This document shows positions 1 through 5,856 of a DNA stretch of 6,773 nucleotides, in pieces. Made by a program: the position numbers and the translations under genes. Location of the stretch: positions 1,750 through 8,522 of the forward strand of contig DKKP01000229.1 of the NCBI GenBank assembly GCA_002455335.1, given 5' to 3'. The stretch's first letter is position 1, and each line of letters begins with the position of its first letter. The notes under the pieces are model-generated. The model was not told the origin of the DNA. It worked only from the letters and a program-made list of their open reading frames with translations, and did not search any database. The stretch is from Anaerolineales bacterium UBA6663. Lineage in GTDB: Bacteria > Chloroflexota > Anaerolineae > Anaerolineales > UBA6663.

Positions 1-522
1 CCCGACGATGTCGCGGCCGCGGTGCGGGCCGAGGGCGGCGTCGCCGACGACGACGTGCTCGCGGATCTAGCCGCCACGGTGGGCGCGCTCAGGGCCCAGC
101 CGTATCTCAACGGCCGGGTCGGCATCTTCGGCACGTGCTCAGGCGGTCGGCACGCGTACCTGGCTGCGTGCCGGTCAAAGGCCTTCGACGCCGTCGTCGA
201 TTGTTGGGGCGGCGGCGTCGTGATGGGGCCCGGCGACCTTACACCCAGACGCCCTGTCGCGCCGATCGACTACACAGCGGATCTCAGTTGCCCGCTGCTC
301 GGGTTGTTCGGCGACCAGGATCGCAGCCCGACCCCCGAGCAGGTCGCGATCCACGAGGCAATGCTCAAGCAGCATGGCAAGACGTACAGCTTCCACATGT
401 ATCCGGACGCCGGGCATGGGTTCTTCTACCACGACCGGGCCGCGTACCGACAGGCGCAGGCCGTCGACGGCTGGTCAAAGGTGTTTGCGTTCTTCGGCGA
501 GCATCTGGCGACCCGCGCCTGA
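1..522 (+). CDS. Dienelactone hydrolase family protein (5'-truncated by window edge)
   Basis: This is the C-terminal 173 residues of an alpha/beta hydrolase; the reading frame is open from base 1, so the true start lies upstream. All three elements of a dienelactone-hydrolase catalytic triad are visible. The nucleophile elbow GTCSGG places Cys at codon 136-138, as in the G-x-C-x-G-G motif of the family. An acidic loop GDQDRSP has the probable catalytic Asp at 319-321. The histidine lies in DAGHGFF at 415-417. Known family members hydrolyse dienelactones in chloroaromatic breakdown, but most homologues are uncharacterised cytoplasmic hydrolases, so the substrate cannot be named. The end of the protein (GWSKVFAFFGEHL) matches the usual C-terminal helix, so the 3' end is intact. 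A small DUF6295-like gene follows 23 bp downstream and is probably co-transcribed. The family call is firm; the specificity is unknown. Confidence 0.88.
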   Translation, partial: PDDVAAAVRAEGGVADDDVLADLAATVGALRAQPYLNGRVGIFGTCSGGRHAYLAACRSKAFDAVVDCWGGGVVMGPGDLTPRRPVAPIDYTADLSCPLLGLFGDQDRSPTPEQVAIHEAMLKQHGKTYSFHMYPDAGHGFFYHDRAAYRQAQAVDGWSKVFAFFGEHLATRA

Positions 523-530
523 GCGCCGAC

Positions 531-536
531 AGGAGG
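531..536 (+). promoter_or_regulatory. Shine-Dalgarno site fixing the start at 546
   Basis: A perfect AGGAGG lies 9 nt before the ATG at 546 and 18 nt before the next in-frame ATG at 555. The spacing favours 546, which keeps the N-terminal Met-Cys-Thr. Confidence 0.8.
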
Positions 537-545
537 ATACCCACG

Positions 546-830
546 ATGTGCACGATGATCGCCCAACAGATTGACCTCGTCGGGAGCGCAAAGGGCGCAG
601 CCGACTGGTTCACAGTTCGTCGAGCGGATGTGTCCTACGATCATCCGTTTCACGCGCCTGACGAGCACGCGCTGTGTATCGATTTCGTCGATGTCGTCCG
701 AGGGCCGGGCCAGCGGGTCGCGGTCGAGTTGAGCGCCGAGGCCGCTCGGGAGTTGGTGGCCACGATCCAGGCCGTGCTCGAGCGCGCCGAGGCCGGGAAC
801 TTCATCGAAACGGAGAGGGCCCACGGCTGA
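546..830 (+). CDS. DUF6295-like small protein
   Basis: A 94-residue protein starting MCTMIAQQ. From memory it resembles the uncharacterised DUF6295 family: a start of Met-Cys-Thr, then a GSAKGAADWF-type segment (residues 13-22), a His/Asp-rich block DHPFHAPDEH (32-41), an IDFV strand, and RGPGQRVAVELSAEAAREL (52-70) leading into a C-terminal amphipathic helix. There is no signal peptide or membrane segment, so it is probably cytoplasmic. His33, His36 and His41 with nearby Asp/Glu could bind a metal; this is inference. Cys2 would become N-terminal after Met removal. The gene follows the hydrolase by 23 bp with its own strong Shine-Dalgarno, so the two probably form an operon. The function is not known. 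That it is a real gene is well supported by the ribosome site, length and composition; the family name is from recall. Confidence 0.82.
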   Translation: MCTMIAQQIDLVGSAKGAADWFTVRRADVSYDHPFHAPDEHALCIDFVDVVRGPGQRVAVELSAEAARELVATIQAVLERAEAGNFIETERAHG

Positions 831-844
831 TTCGCCGTAGGCCC
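817..844 (+). terminator. Hairpin over the stop codon of the DUF6295-like gene
   Basis: Arms GGGCC (817-821) plus ACGGC (823-827) pair with GCCGT (834-838) plus GGCCC (840-844). This gives two 5-bp blocks separated by one C/A mismatch and closed by a 6-nt loop that contains the TGA stop. The stem is very GC-rich but no T-run follows, so it is a terminator-like or mRNA-end-stabilising structure rather than a textbook intrinsic terminator. It lies where the operon should end, before the convergent gene at 950-1174. Confidence 0.45.
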
Positions 845-949
845 TTGGAGAAGAAGAGCGGTGGTGCCCGCAGGCACGCGGCCGGCGAGCTCTGGTTTCG
901 ACCTACGTGTGCCGAGCGCCACGCCGGCACCCGCGAGGCGACTCCCGGG

Positions 950-1174
950 TCAGGTGTGCGCGGCCGCCAGGATCTGGTCCGCGCGTTCGGCGTGGCTCGG
1001 GAACATGTCGCCCGGGACCTGGCTCGGCCCGAGCGCTTTGAAGACGCGGTGTCGGGCGCAGGCTTCGAAGTCCCCCTGACAGTAGCGGCGTTTCATCATG
1101 TCGGCCGTGGCGGGCTTGTCCTTCATCTTGTCGTTGAAGAAAATGCAGCGTGGGACGCATTCGCACGGGTTCAT
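950..1174 (-). CDS. Small five-cysteine protein, unknown function
   Basis: A 74-residue protein beginning MNPCECVPRC. The longest open frame begins at 1309, but I chose the ATG at 1172-1174. It has a GGAGG site 5 nt upstream, and the preceding 45 codons look like non-coding sequence. Cysteines are at 4, 6, 10, 32 and 39, giving C-x-C-x3-C near the N-terminus and a YCQGDFEACAR motif in the middle, followed by a helix-rich KALGPSQVPGDMFPSHAERADQIL tail. The spacing suggests a metal site (zinc or Fe-S), which is inference. From memory, very similar short hypothetical proteins with an FFNDKM...YC-x-GD-x3-CAR pattern occur in many bacteria, often anaerobes, without a known role. There is no signal peptide or membrane segment. 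It is transcribed toward the hydrolase operon and has no close co-directional partner. Gene reality is likely; function unknown. Confidence 0.78.
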   Translation of the reverse strand: MNPCECVPRCIFFNDKMKDKPATADMMKRRYCQGDFEACARHRVFKALGPSQVPGDMFPSHAERADQILAAAHT

Positions 1175-1179
1175 CGGTG

Positions 1180-1184
1180 CCTCC
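1180..1184 (-). promoter_or_regulatory. Shine-Dalgarno site fixing the start at 1174
   Basis: Read on the minus strand, GGAGG lies 5 nt before the ATG at 1174-1172. This supports the internal start over the upstream ATG at 1309. Confidence 0.7.
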
Positions 1185-1476
1185 AGAGAGAATCGTCCTG
1201 GGTCCATAACGCGTCGGTCGTGGGTCCAGACAGTATTGCTGACGCTTTCGGCGCGGCTAGGCGCTGGTGTAGTGAAAAACGGATAAGGCCATTCCCGGTG
1301 CTGCGGCATCCGGTGCTATGCGCCCCTCCACGTGCAAGCATGCGTTGATCCTGCTGGCAAACCCCTGAGCGTCAGTCGTGCAACTTGTCTGGCGCGCGTC
1401 ATCCCGACGACGAACTCAGCCAGTTTGCCAACGACCTCACGTGGTTTCAGCGCGCTTTGCTGCTTTCGCAGATAGA

Positions 1477-1498
1477 CCCCTCCGAAAGCCCGGAGGGG
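1477..1498 (-). terminator. GC-rich 8-bp hairpin, possible terminator
   Basis: CCCCTCCG (1477-1484) and CGGAGGGG (1491-1498) form a perfect 8-bp stem around a 6-nt loop. Read on the minus strand it is followed by TCTATCT, a weakly T-rich tail, so it could end the MoaD-like transcript about 250 nt beyond its stop. A second hairpin, TCCGCC/GGCGGA (1508-1513/1519-1524), lies beside it. It could instead be part of an unrecognised RNA or repeat. Confidence 0.3.
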
Positions 1499-1748
1499 CG
1501 TGCGCGTTCCGCCATAGCGGCGGATTGGGTGACATCCGCGAAACCTGCGAGATCCGGGCTGAGAATCCCAAGGCTGAACAATGGCGCGCCGGCTTCGTGA
1601 GACCCAACTCGCGACATTCGCGGCGAAGATCCGGCTTGTTGGGAGCCGCGTCTGGACCAGGGTGACCACGCGCCCGTGCACGCCATCCAGGGCGAAAGGG
1701 TCCAGTTTTGCGTTTTTCGGTTACGATGGGATGAAGGTCCCGGAGCGA

Positions 1749-2003
1749 TCAGCCGCCAACTGTGCCGGTGTAGAACGCCAGTCGATCGCCCGGTTGGAGC
1801 GGGTCATCCAACCCGGCCTGCTGGTCGTTGATGAAGACCAGGCGGGCCAGCTTCGGGGGGAGATTGAGGGCCTCGGCCACCTCACGAGCGGTTGTGCCGG
1901 TCGATACGGTCACCGGTAAGGGTTGGCTACGATTTGGCCCTGGATGGTGGGGCCGGAGCAGACCGTAGAGCTTGACGTAGACCTGGGCGGATGAGTCACT
2001 CAT
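1749..2003 (-). CDS. MoaD/ThiS-family sulfur carrier protein
   Basis: An 84-residue beta-grasp protein. Visible features are an N-terminal strand (VYVKLYGLLR, 8-17), a TTAREVAEALNLPP helix region (37-50), a LVFINDQQ strand (55-62), and the characteristic LQPGDRLAFY turn and strand (69-78) running into a C-terminal TGTVGG. The terminal Gly-Gly at the very end is what an E1-like enzyme adenylates and a sulfur donor thiocarboxylates. MoaD proteins supply sulfur for the dithiolene of molybdopterin and tungstopterin. Next to a divergent tungsten aldehyde oxidoreductase, a role in making that enzyme's cofactor is the likely job (inference from context). The start is the first ATG of the frame; no clear Shine-Dalgarno precedes it. 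Generic MoaD of Mo enzymes or a ThiS-like role cannot be excluded; no MoaE or MoeB partner lies in the window. Confidence 0.85.
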   Translation of the reverse strand: MSDSSAQVYVKLYGLLRPHHPGPNRSQPLPVTVSTGTTAREVAEALNLPPKLARLVFINDQQAGLDDPLQPGDRLAFYTGTVGG

Positions 2004-2039
2004 GGCGTTGTTTCGCCGTTTTCCTTAGGGAGGAATCGC

Positions 2040-3938
2040 ATGCCGAACGGATACGCTGGCCGAATCCTGCACGTCGATCTGACCCGCGAGACGCTGACGA
2101 TCGAGAATCCTGAACCCGGATTCTATCGTAAATACATGGGCGGCTCGGCGATGGGCCTGTACTACATCCTCAAGGATATGCCGGCCGGCATCGACCCGCT
2201 CGGTCCGGAGAACATCCTGACCCTGATGCTCTCGCCGCTCACCGGGGCGCCGATCAGCGGCCAGAGCCGGATGACGGCCAACGCCAAATCGCCGCTCACC
2301 CACGGCATCGGCGACTCGCAGACCGGCGGTTTCTTCCCGGCCGAGATGAAGGCGGCCGGCTTCGACGGCCTGGTCGTCCGCGGGCAGGCGAACCGTCCGT
2401 TGTACCTTTACCTTCACGACGGCCAGGCCGAGCTGCGCGACGCCGCGCATCTGTGGGGCAAGACCACAAGCGCCGTCGATGACCTGCTCAAGCAGGAGCT
2501 CGGCGACGACAAGATCGAGATCGCGCAATGCGGCATCGCGGGTGAGCGGCTGGCTCGGATCGCGTCGATCATCAATATGGCCAACCGCGCCAATGGCCGC
2601 ACCGGGCTCGGCGCCGTGATGGGCAGCAAGAAGCTCAAGGCCGTGGTCGTCCGGGGAGCCAGCAAGAAACTCACGCTCGCCAACCCCGAGGCGCTCAGCG
2701 CGCTGGCGCGCAGCGGGGCGGGCGGGCTCAAGGACAACGGCGACGTCAATGGGCTCGCGCTGTATGGCACGGCCGGCGTTGTCATGCCGCAAAACGCCAT
2801 GGGCACGCTGCCGACGCGCAACTACAGCGAAGGCCAGTTCGAGGGTTGCGAGCCGCTGTCGGGTGAGGTGATGGCCGAGACCATCCTCAAAGAGCGCGAC
2901 ACGTGCTATGCCTGCGCCGTGCGCTGTAAGCGCGTCGTCGAGACCGAGTTTATGAACCAGAAGGTCATGCCCAAATACGGCGGGGCCGAATACGAGACCC
3001 TGGCCTGCTTTGGCTCGTACTGCGGAATCGACGACCTCCACGCCGTCTCGCTCGCCAACCAGATCTGCAACGAGTACGGCCTCGACACGATCGGCGCCGG
3101 CGCCACGATCGCCTGGGCGATGGAGTGCGTGCAGGAGGGTGTGCTCACCGAGGAAGAGATCGGGATGCCGCTGCGCTACGGCAACGCTGAGGCGATGGTC
3201 AAGATGACCGAGATGATCGCCAAGCGCGAGGGCTTTGGCGCGATCCTGGCCGAAGGCTCCGAGCGTGCCGCGCATCGTCTCGAGAAGGGCGAGGACTACC
3301 TGATCACGGTCAAGGGCGCCGAGGCGCCGGCGCACATGCCGCAGGCCAAGCGCTCGCTCGGGCTGATCTACGCCGTTAACGCCTTTGGCGCCGATCATCA
3401 ATCGTCCGAACACGACCCGATGGTCGAGTCGGGCGCCACGGATCAGTATATGGAGCGGCTGGCGCTGCTTGGCGTCACCGAGCGGCTCCCGGATGGCAGC
3501 CTGGGCCGCGGTAAGGTGCACTTCGCATACACCACGCAGAAGATGTACGGCTTCCTCGACAGCGCCAACCTGTGCCAGTTCGTCTATGGGCCGGCCTGGA
3601 ACCTGTATGGCCCGGCCGAGACTGTCGAGACCGTCAAGGCGATCACAGGTTGGGACGACTTCTCGATCGACGAGATGCAGACCATCGGCGATCGTCGGCT
3701 GGCGCTGCTGCGTTGGTTCAATCAGCGCGAAGGTCTGAGCCGCAAAGACGACAAGCTGCCCAAGAAGTTCTTCAAGGCGTTGGTCGGCACCGGCCCCACC
3801 GCGGGGGTGGTGCTCGACCCGGCCGAGATCGAGGCCGCCAAGGACATGTACTACGAGATGGCCGGCTACGATGCTCAGGGCCAGATCACGGGCGAGCGCA
3901 TGAAGGCGCTCGGGCTGGAGTGGTTGCTGGACGCCTGA
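2040..3938 (+). CDS. Tungsten-dependent aldehyde:ferredoxin oxidoreductase family protein
   Basis: A full-length 632-residue enzyme of the AOR family, whose members oxidise aldehydes to acids with ferredoxin, using a tungsten bis-pterin and one [4Fe-4S] cluster. Domain 1 (about 1-205) carries GGSAMG (34-39), SQTGG (93-97), CGIAGER (from 164) and GRTGLGAVMGSKKLKA (186-201), the usual pterin-binding region. The cluster ligands are C289-x2-C292-x3-C296 plus C512 in the ANLCQF segment, matching the C-x2-C-x3-C and distant Cys of the Pyrococcus enzyme. GAEYET (315-320) and GADH with His453 lie where the catalytic Glu and His are expected. No signal peptide, so cytoplasmic. The start has AGGGAGG 6 nt upstream (2027-2033). 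The specific aldehyde, and whether it works in reverse on acids, cannot be read from sequence. A more distant subfamily (for example benzoyl-CoA-reductase BamB-like) is less likely but not excluded. Confidence 0.95.
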   Translation: MPNGYAGRILHVDLTRETLTIENPEPGFYRKYMGGSAMGLYYILKDMPAGIDPLGPENILTLMLSPLTGAPISGQSRMTANAKSPLTHGIGDSQTGGFFPAEMKAAGFDGLVVRGQANRPLYLYLHDGQAELRDAAHLWGKTTSAVDDLLKQELGDDKIEIAQCGIAGERLARIASIINMANRANGRTGLGAVMGSKKLKAVVVRGASKKLTLANPEALSALARSGAGGLKDNGDVNGLALYGTAGVVMPQNAMGTLPTRNYSEGQFEGCEPLSGEVMAETILKERDTCYACAVRCKRVVETEFMNQKVMPKYGGAEYETLACFGSYCGIDDLHAVSLANQICNEYGLDTIGAGATIAWAMECVQEGVLTEEEIGMPLRYGNAEAMVKMTEMIAKREGFGAILAEGSERAAHRLEKGEDYLITVKGAEAPAHMPQAKRSLGLIYAVNAFGADHQSSEHDPMVESGATDQYMERLALLGVTERLPDGSLGRGKVHFAYTTQKMYGFLDSANLCQFVYGPAWNLYGPAETVETVKAITGWDDFSIDEMQTIGDRRLALLRWFNQREGLSRKDDKLPKKFFKALVGTGPTAGVVLDPAEIEAAKDMYYEMAGYDAQGQITGERMKALGLEWLLDA

Positions 3939-3961
3939 CGCCGGTGTTGAGCGGCCGGCGT
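3938..3961 (+). terminator. Hairpin at the end of the AOR gene
   Basis: ACGCCGG (3938-3944) and CCGGCGT (3955-3961) form a perfect 7-bp GC-rich stem with a 10-nt loop, extendable by two G-T wobble pairs into the TGA stop. No T-run follows, so termination is uncertain, but its position directly on the stop codon suggests an mRNA-end structure separating AOR from the membrane gene 114 bp downstream. Confidence 0.4.
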
Positions 3962-4052
3962 TGACGGCACCCGCTGCCATCGACGTCGGCCGCGTGCGCC
4001 ATACCCCGCTCTGACCGTTGGCGACCGATCGGGCGGAACTCAGGGGGGGCGT

Positions 4053-4634
4053 ATGCCTCAATCGGGGTCGCCGCGGTGTTTGGATTTGCCCTGCCGAACA
4101 GCCTGGGCCTTCTGGATGGTGGCGGCGACCGGCAGCCTGACCGCGGCGTTGCTTCTCAGCTTCGCCATTGTCGGCGCGCTGCACCTCGACAGCGATTGGG
4201 CGACCGCGCCGGTGTTCCTCCCATTGCTGATCGTCCTCACCACGCTCGGCCAGCGCTGGATTCTCTCGTATCGCCTCTGCCGGGCCGGGCGCTGGTTGAT
4301 CGCCAACGTCGTGTCGTTCTTCAGCCTGATCCCGCTGGTCTGGTCGTTTCAGCGTTGTCTGGGGATGGAGTGTTTCATCAACCTCAGCCACATGTTGGCC
4401 CTGATCCTGGTTGGCGTGTCGGTGTGCGCCGTGCAGTGGCTGATGTTTCGAGGCCTGTGGCGCTGGGCGGGGGTCGCTTTGCTCGGCGCGGCGCTGGCCG
4501 GGCTCGGGCTCGGGCTGGCGGTCGGCCCGCGCTTAAGCGGCCTGATTGAACTCGTCCTGATCGGCATCATCCCCGGCGCGGTGACCGGGCTCTGGGTGTC
4601 CTGTCTGCTCGTCCGACAGGGCAGGGCCTCTTGA
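4053..4634 (+). CDS. Unrecognised integral membrane protein (about six segments)
   Basis: A 193-residue very hydrophobic protein I do not recognise. Membrane segments judged by eye are near 19-43, 50-66, 82-99, 112-131, 138-157 and 164-187, joined by short loops with Arg-rich stretches (for example SYRLCRAGR, 72-80). The fifth segment is Gly/Ala/Leu-rich (LAGLGLGLAVG). There are six cysteines but no paired metal motif, and no ATPase or enzyme signature. The ATG at 4053 follows a run of seven G (4043-4049) that can serve as a Shine-Dalgarno. The gene lies 114 bp after AOR behind a hairpin and its stop codon falls inside the -35 element of lacI, so it is probably its own unit. Codon use matches the neighbours. 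It may be a small lineage-specific membrane protein; a transport or sensing role would be guesswork. Confidence 0.75.
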   Translation: MPQSGSPRCLDLPCRTAWAFWMVAATGSLTAALLLSFAIVGALHLDSDWATAPVFLPLLIVLTTLGQRWILSYRLCRAGRWLIANVVSFFSLIPLVWSFQRCLGMECFINLSHMLALILVGVSVCAVQWLMFRGLWRWAGVALLGAALAGLGLGLAVGPRLSGLIELVLIGIIPGAVTGLWVSCLLVRQGRAS

Positions 4635-4659
4635 CAACCCAAGACCTCTAGCTTATTCT
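4631..4659 (+). promoter_or_regulatory. Sigma-70-type promoter of the LacI gene
   Basis: A perfect -35 TTGACA (4631-4636) is followed after exactly 17 bp by TATTCT (4654-4659), four of six matches to TATAAT. Transcription would begin near 4666-4667, inside the palindromic operator. The -35 overlaps the TGA stop of the membrane-protein gene. The surrounding AT-richer stretch stands out from the GC-rich background. Confidence 0.7.
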
Positions 4660-4660
4660 T

Positions 4661-4688
4661 CTGAAAGCGCTTTCGCAAACGCTTTCAG
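4661..4688. promoter_or_regulatory. Nested LacI-family operator
   Basis: GAAAGCGCTTTC (4663-4674) is a perfect 12-bp palindrome with the central CG typical of LacI-family operators and matches the CcpA-type cre pattern. A second, weaker copy, CGCAAACGCTTTCA (4674-4687), has its centre 12 bp further on. Together they lie inside a larger inverted repeat, CTGAAAGCG (4661-4669) and CGCTTTCAG (4680-4688). The site covers the predicted transcription start of the LacI gene and ends 3 nt before its ATG. Autorepression by the adjacent LacI protein is the simplest reading. Confidence 0.75.
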
Positions 4689-4691
4689 TCG

Positions 4692-5738
4692 ATGAATTCC
4701 CGATATCTAGCTCCCGATCCGGTGACCGGAGACACGGCGACCATCTCGGATGTCGCAAGGCTTGCCGGGGTCTCGATCTCGACGGTCAGCCGGGTCGTCA
4801 ACGGCACGGCCCCGGTCTCGGGCGCGGTCATGGCCCGCGTCGAGGCGGCGATGCAGACGCTCCATTACGTGCCGCGCGCGGCAGCCCGCAACCTGGCCAC
4901 GCGCCGCGCACACACGCTGGGCCTGATGCTGGCGGTATCGAGCGGCGATTTCTTTGGGCCGCTGCTGGCCGGGGTCGAAGGCGTCGCGGTCGAACACGGA
5001 TACGACCTGCTGATCTCGACGGCGGGACGAAACGGGCCCCAGACTGAGCTGCCCCGCTCGCTCGGCCGCCATAACACCGACGGCGTCCTGGTCTCGGCCG
5101 GCTCGCTTCACGAGACCGCGTTGCGCGCCCTGCACGCGACCGAGACGCCGCTTGTCCTGCTCCACGCCAGCGCGCCCGATGGCCTGAACATCCCGTGCGT
5201 GACGATCGAGAACAAGGCCGCGGCGCGCGCAGCAGTCGAGCATCTGATCGAGGCGCATGGCCGGCGCCGCGTCGTGTTGCTCCGCGGTCCCGACCTGCTT
5301 GCCGATTCCTACTGGCGCGAGCTCGGCTATCGCCAGGCGCACACCCGCCACGGGCTCGATGTGGATCCGGCCCTGTGCGTGCCCGGCGACTTCAATCACG
5401 AGGTCGCCGAGCGCTCGGTCGCCCGGCTGCTGGCCGAGGGTGTGCCGTTCGATGGCATCTTCACCGGCGACGATGACGCGGCCGTGGGCGCCCTCCGCGC
5501 GCTGCACGCGGCCGGCGTGCGCGTGCCCGAAGACGTGGCGGTGGTCGGCTTCGACGATCAACGACTGGCTGCTGCGCTCACCCCGCCGCTCACCACGGTC
5601 CGCGCCCCCACCGAAGAGGTCGGGGCCGAGGCCGCGCGCCAGTTGATCGCCTTGATCGAGCGACGGCCGGTGCAGCCCGTCACGCTGCTGCCAACCACGC
5701 TTGTGCACCGACGCTCGTGCGGCTGTTTGGGCGTCTAG
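4692..5738 (+). CDS. LacI-family transcriptional repressor
   Basis: A 348-residue regulator of the usual family length. After a 16-residue N-terminal extension, the helix-turn-helix spans about 18-37 (TISDVARLAGVS, then the recognition helix SISTVSRVVN). It is followed by the hinge YVPRAAARNLAT (59-70), whose Leu68 is the residue that inserts into the central CG of LacI-type operators. Residues 76-348 form the periplasmic-binding-protein-like effector domain, including FDGIFTGDDDAAVGALRAL and VAVVGFDD, and the protein ends in the common SCGC motif. It should bind DNA as a dimer and release it on binding a sugar or sugar phosphate; the ligand is unknown. The ATG at 4692 has no Shine-Dalgarno, its place being taken by the operator; a GTG at 4722 just before the helix-turn-helix is an alternative but also lacks one. 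The downstream GH4 gene suggests control of beta-glucoside or related sugar use (inference). Confidence 0.93.
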   Translation: MNSRYLAPDPVTGDTATISDVARLAGVSISTVSRVVNGTAPVSGAVMARVEAAMQTLHYVPRAAARNLATRRAHTLGLMLAVSSGDFFGPLLAGVEGVAVEHGYDLLISTAGRNGPQTELPRSLGRHNTDGVLVSAGSLHETALRALHATETPLVLLHASAPDGLNIPCVTIENKAAARAAVEHLIEAHGRRRVVLLRGPDLLADSYWRELGYRQAHTRHGLDVDPALCVPGDFNHEVAERSVARLLAEGVPFDGIFTGDDDAAVGALRALHAAGVRVPEDVAVVGFDDQRLAAALTPPLTTVRAPTEEVGAEAARQLIALIERRPVQPVTLLPTTLVHRRSCGCLGV

Positions 5739-5789
5739 GTGCCTGCGCAGGTGCCACCGACCGACAAATGATCGCCCACTGCCGCTCGG

Positions 5790-5819
5790 GTAGACACGCG
5801 TTCGTGGACACGTGTCTAC
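5790..5819. promoter_or_regulatory. Inverted repeat upstream of GH4, probable operator
   Basis: GTAGACACG (5790-5798) and CGTGTCTAC (5811-5819) are perfect 9-bp arms with a 12-nt spacer. Nested in the right side is a 10-bp palindrome GACACGTGTC (5807-5816) with a central CG. The architecture resembles the site before lacI (a palindrome inside a larger inverted repeat) but the sequence differs. No convincing -35/-10 pair is seen around it; TGGACA (5805-5810) could be a -35 but no good -10 follows. Confidence 0.5.
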
Positions 5820-5835
5820 GCGGTTGTGCGCCTAA

Positions 5836-5856
5836 CCGGGCACTCGGTGCGCCCGG
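5836..5856 (+). terminator. Hairpin between lacI and GH4
   Basis: CCGGGC (5836-5841) pairs with GCCCGG (5851-5856) around a 9-nt loop and is followed by CTTT. It ends 9 nt before the Shine-Dalgarno of the GH4 gene. It could end the LacI transcript or influence GH4 translation; the T-run is short. Confidence 0.3.

Larger units (their letters stand above)
1175..1748. other. Intergenic stretch without a convincing gene
   Basis: About 570 bp between the starts of the Cys-rich protein gene and the end of the MoaD-like gene. Several open frames of 60-120 codons cross it on both strands. They are Arg/Ser/Gly-rich, lack good ribosome sites and show no motif I recognise, so I treat them as chance frames. 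It must hold the promoter of the minus-strand Cys-rich gene and possibly the end of the MoaD-like transcript. Two GC-rich hairpins (1477-1498 and 1508-1524) sit in its middle. No tRNA, CRISPR or transposase remnant is visible. Confidence 0.55.

Noticed and set aside
864..877. Small hairpin GTGCC/GGCAC between the convergent genes
   Set aside because: Only 5 bp with no T-run; expected by chance at this GC content, and the longer hairpin at 817-844 is the better candidate.
674..1348. Plus-strand open frame of 224 codons across 674-1348
   Set aside because: It overlaps the DUF6295-like gene and runs antisense to the Cys-rich gene; composition is Arg/Gly-rich and there is no ribosome site.
1316..1686. 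Overlapping minus-strand frames (121 and 79 codons) and plus-strand frames in the intergenic stretch
   Set aside because: No Shine-Dalgarno, no known motif and low-complexity Arg/Ser composition; the frames contradict each other. Kept only as an unexplained non-coding region.
1972..2000. TTGACG at 1972-1977 as a -35 for AOR
   Set aside because: No acceptable -10 hexamer occurs 16-18 bp downstream, and the match lies inside the MoaD-like coding sequence.
3961..3990. TTGACG at 3961-3966 as a promoter for the membrane gene
   Set aside because: The sequence at -10 distance is GC-rich with no resemblance to TATAAT.
2025..4391. Open frame of 788 codons on the minus strand opposite AOR and the membrane gene
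   Set aside because: It mirrors the AOR reading frame, where GC-rich codon bias removes stops on the opposite strand. Its translation is rich in Arg, His, Gly and Asp with no recognisable domain, while the plus strand has full AOR motifs.
4707..5708. Open frame of 333 codons antisense to lacI
   Set aside because: Same codon-bias artefact; the plus strand encodes a complete LacI protein with all expected motifs.
5742..5751. Palindrome CCTGCGCAGG just after the lacI stop
   Set aside because: It has no loop or T-run and its flanks form a direct rather than inverted repeat; too short to call a terminator or operator.
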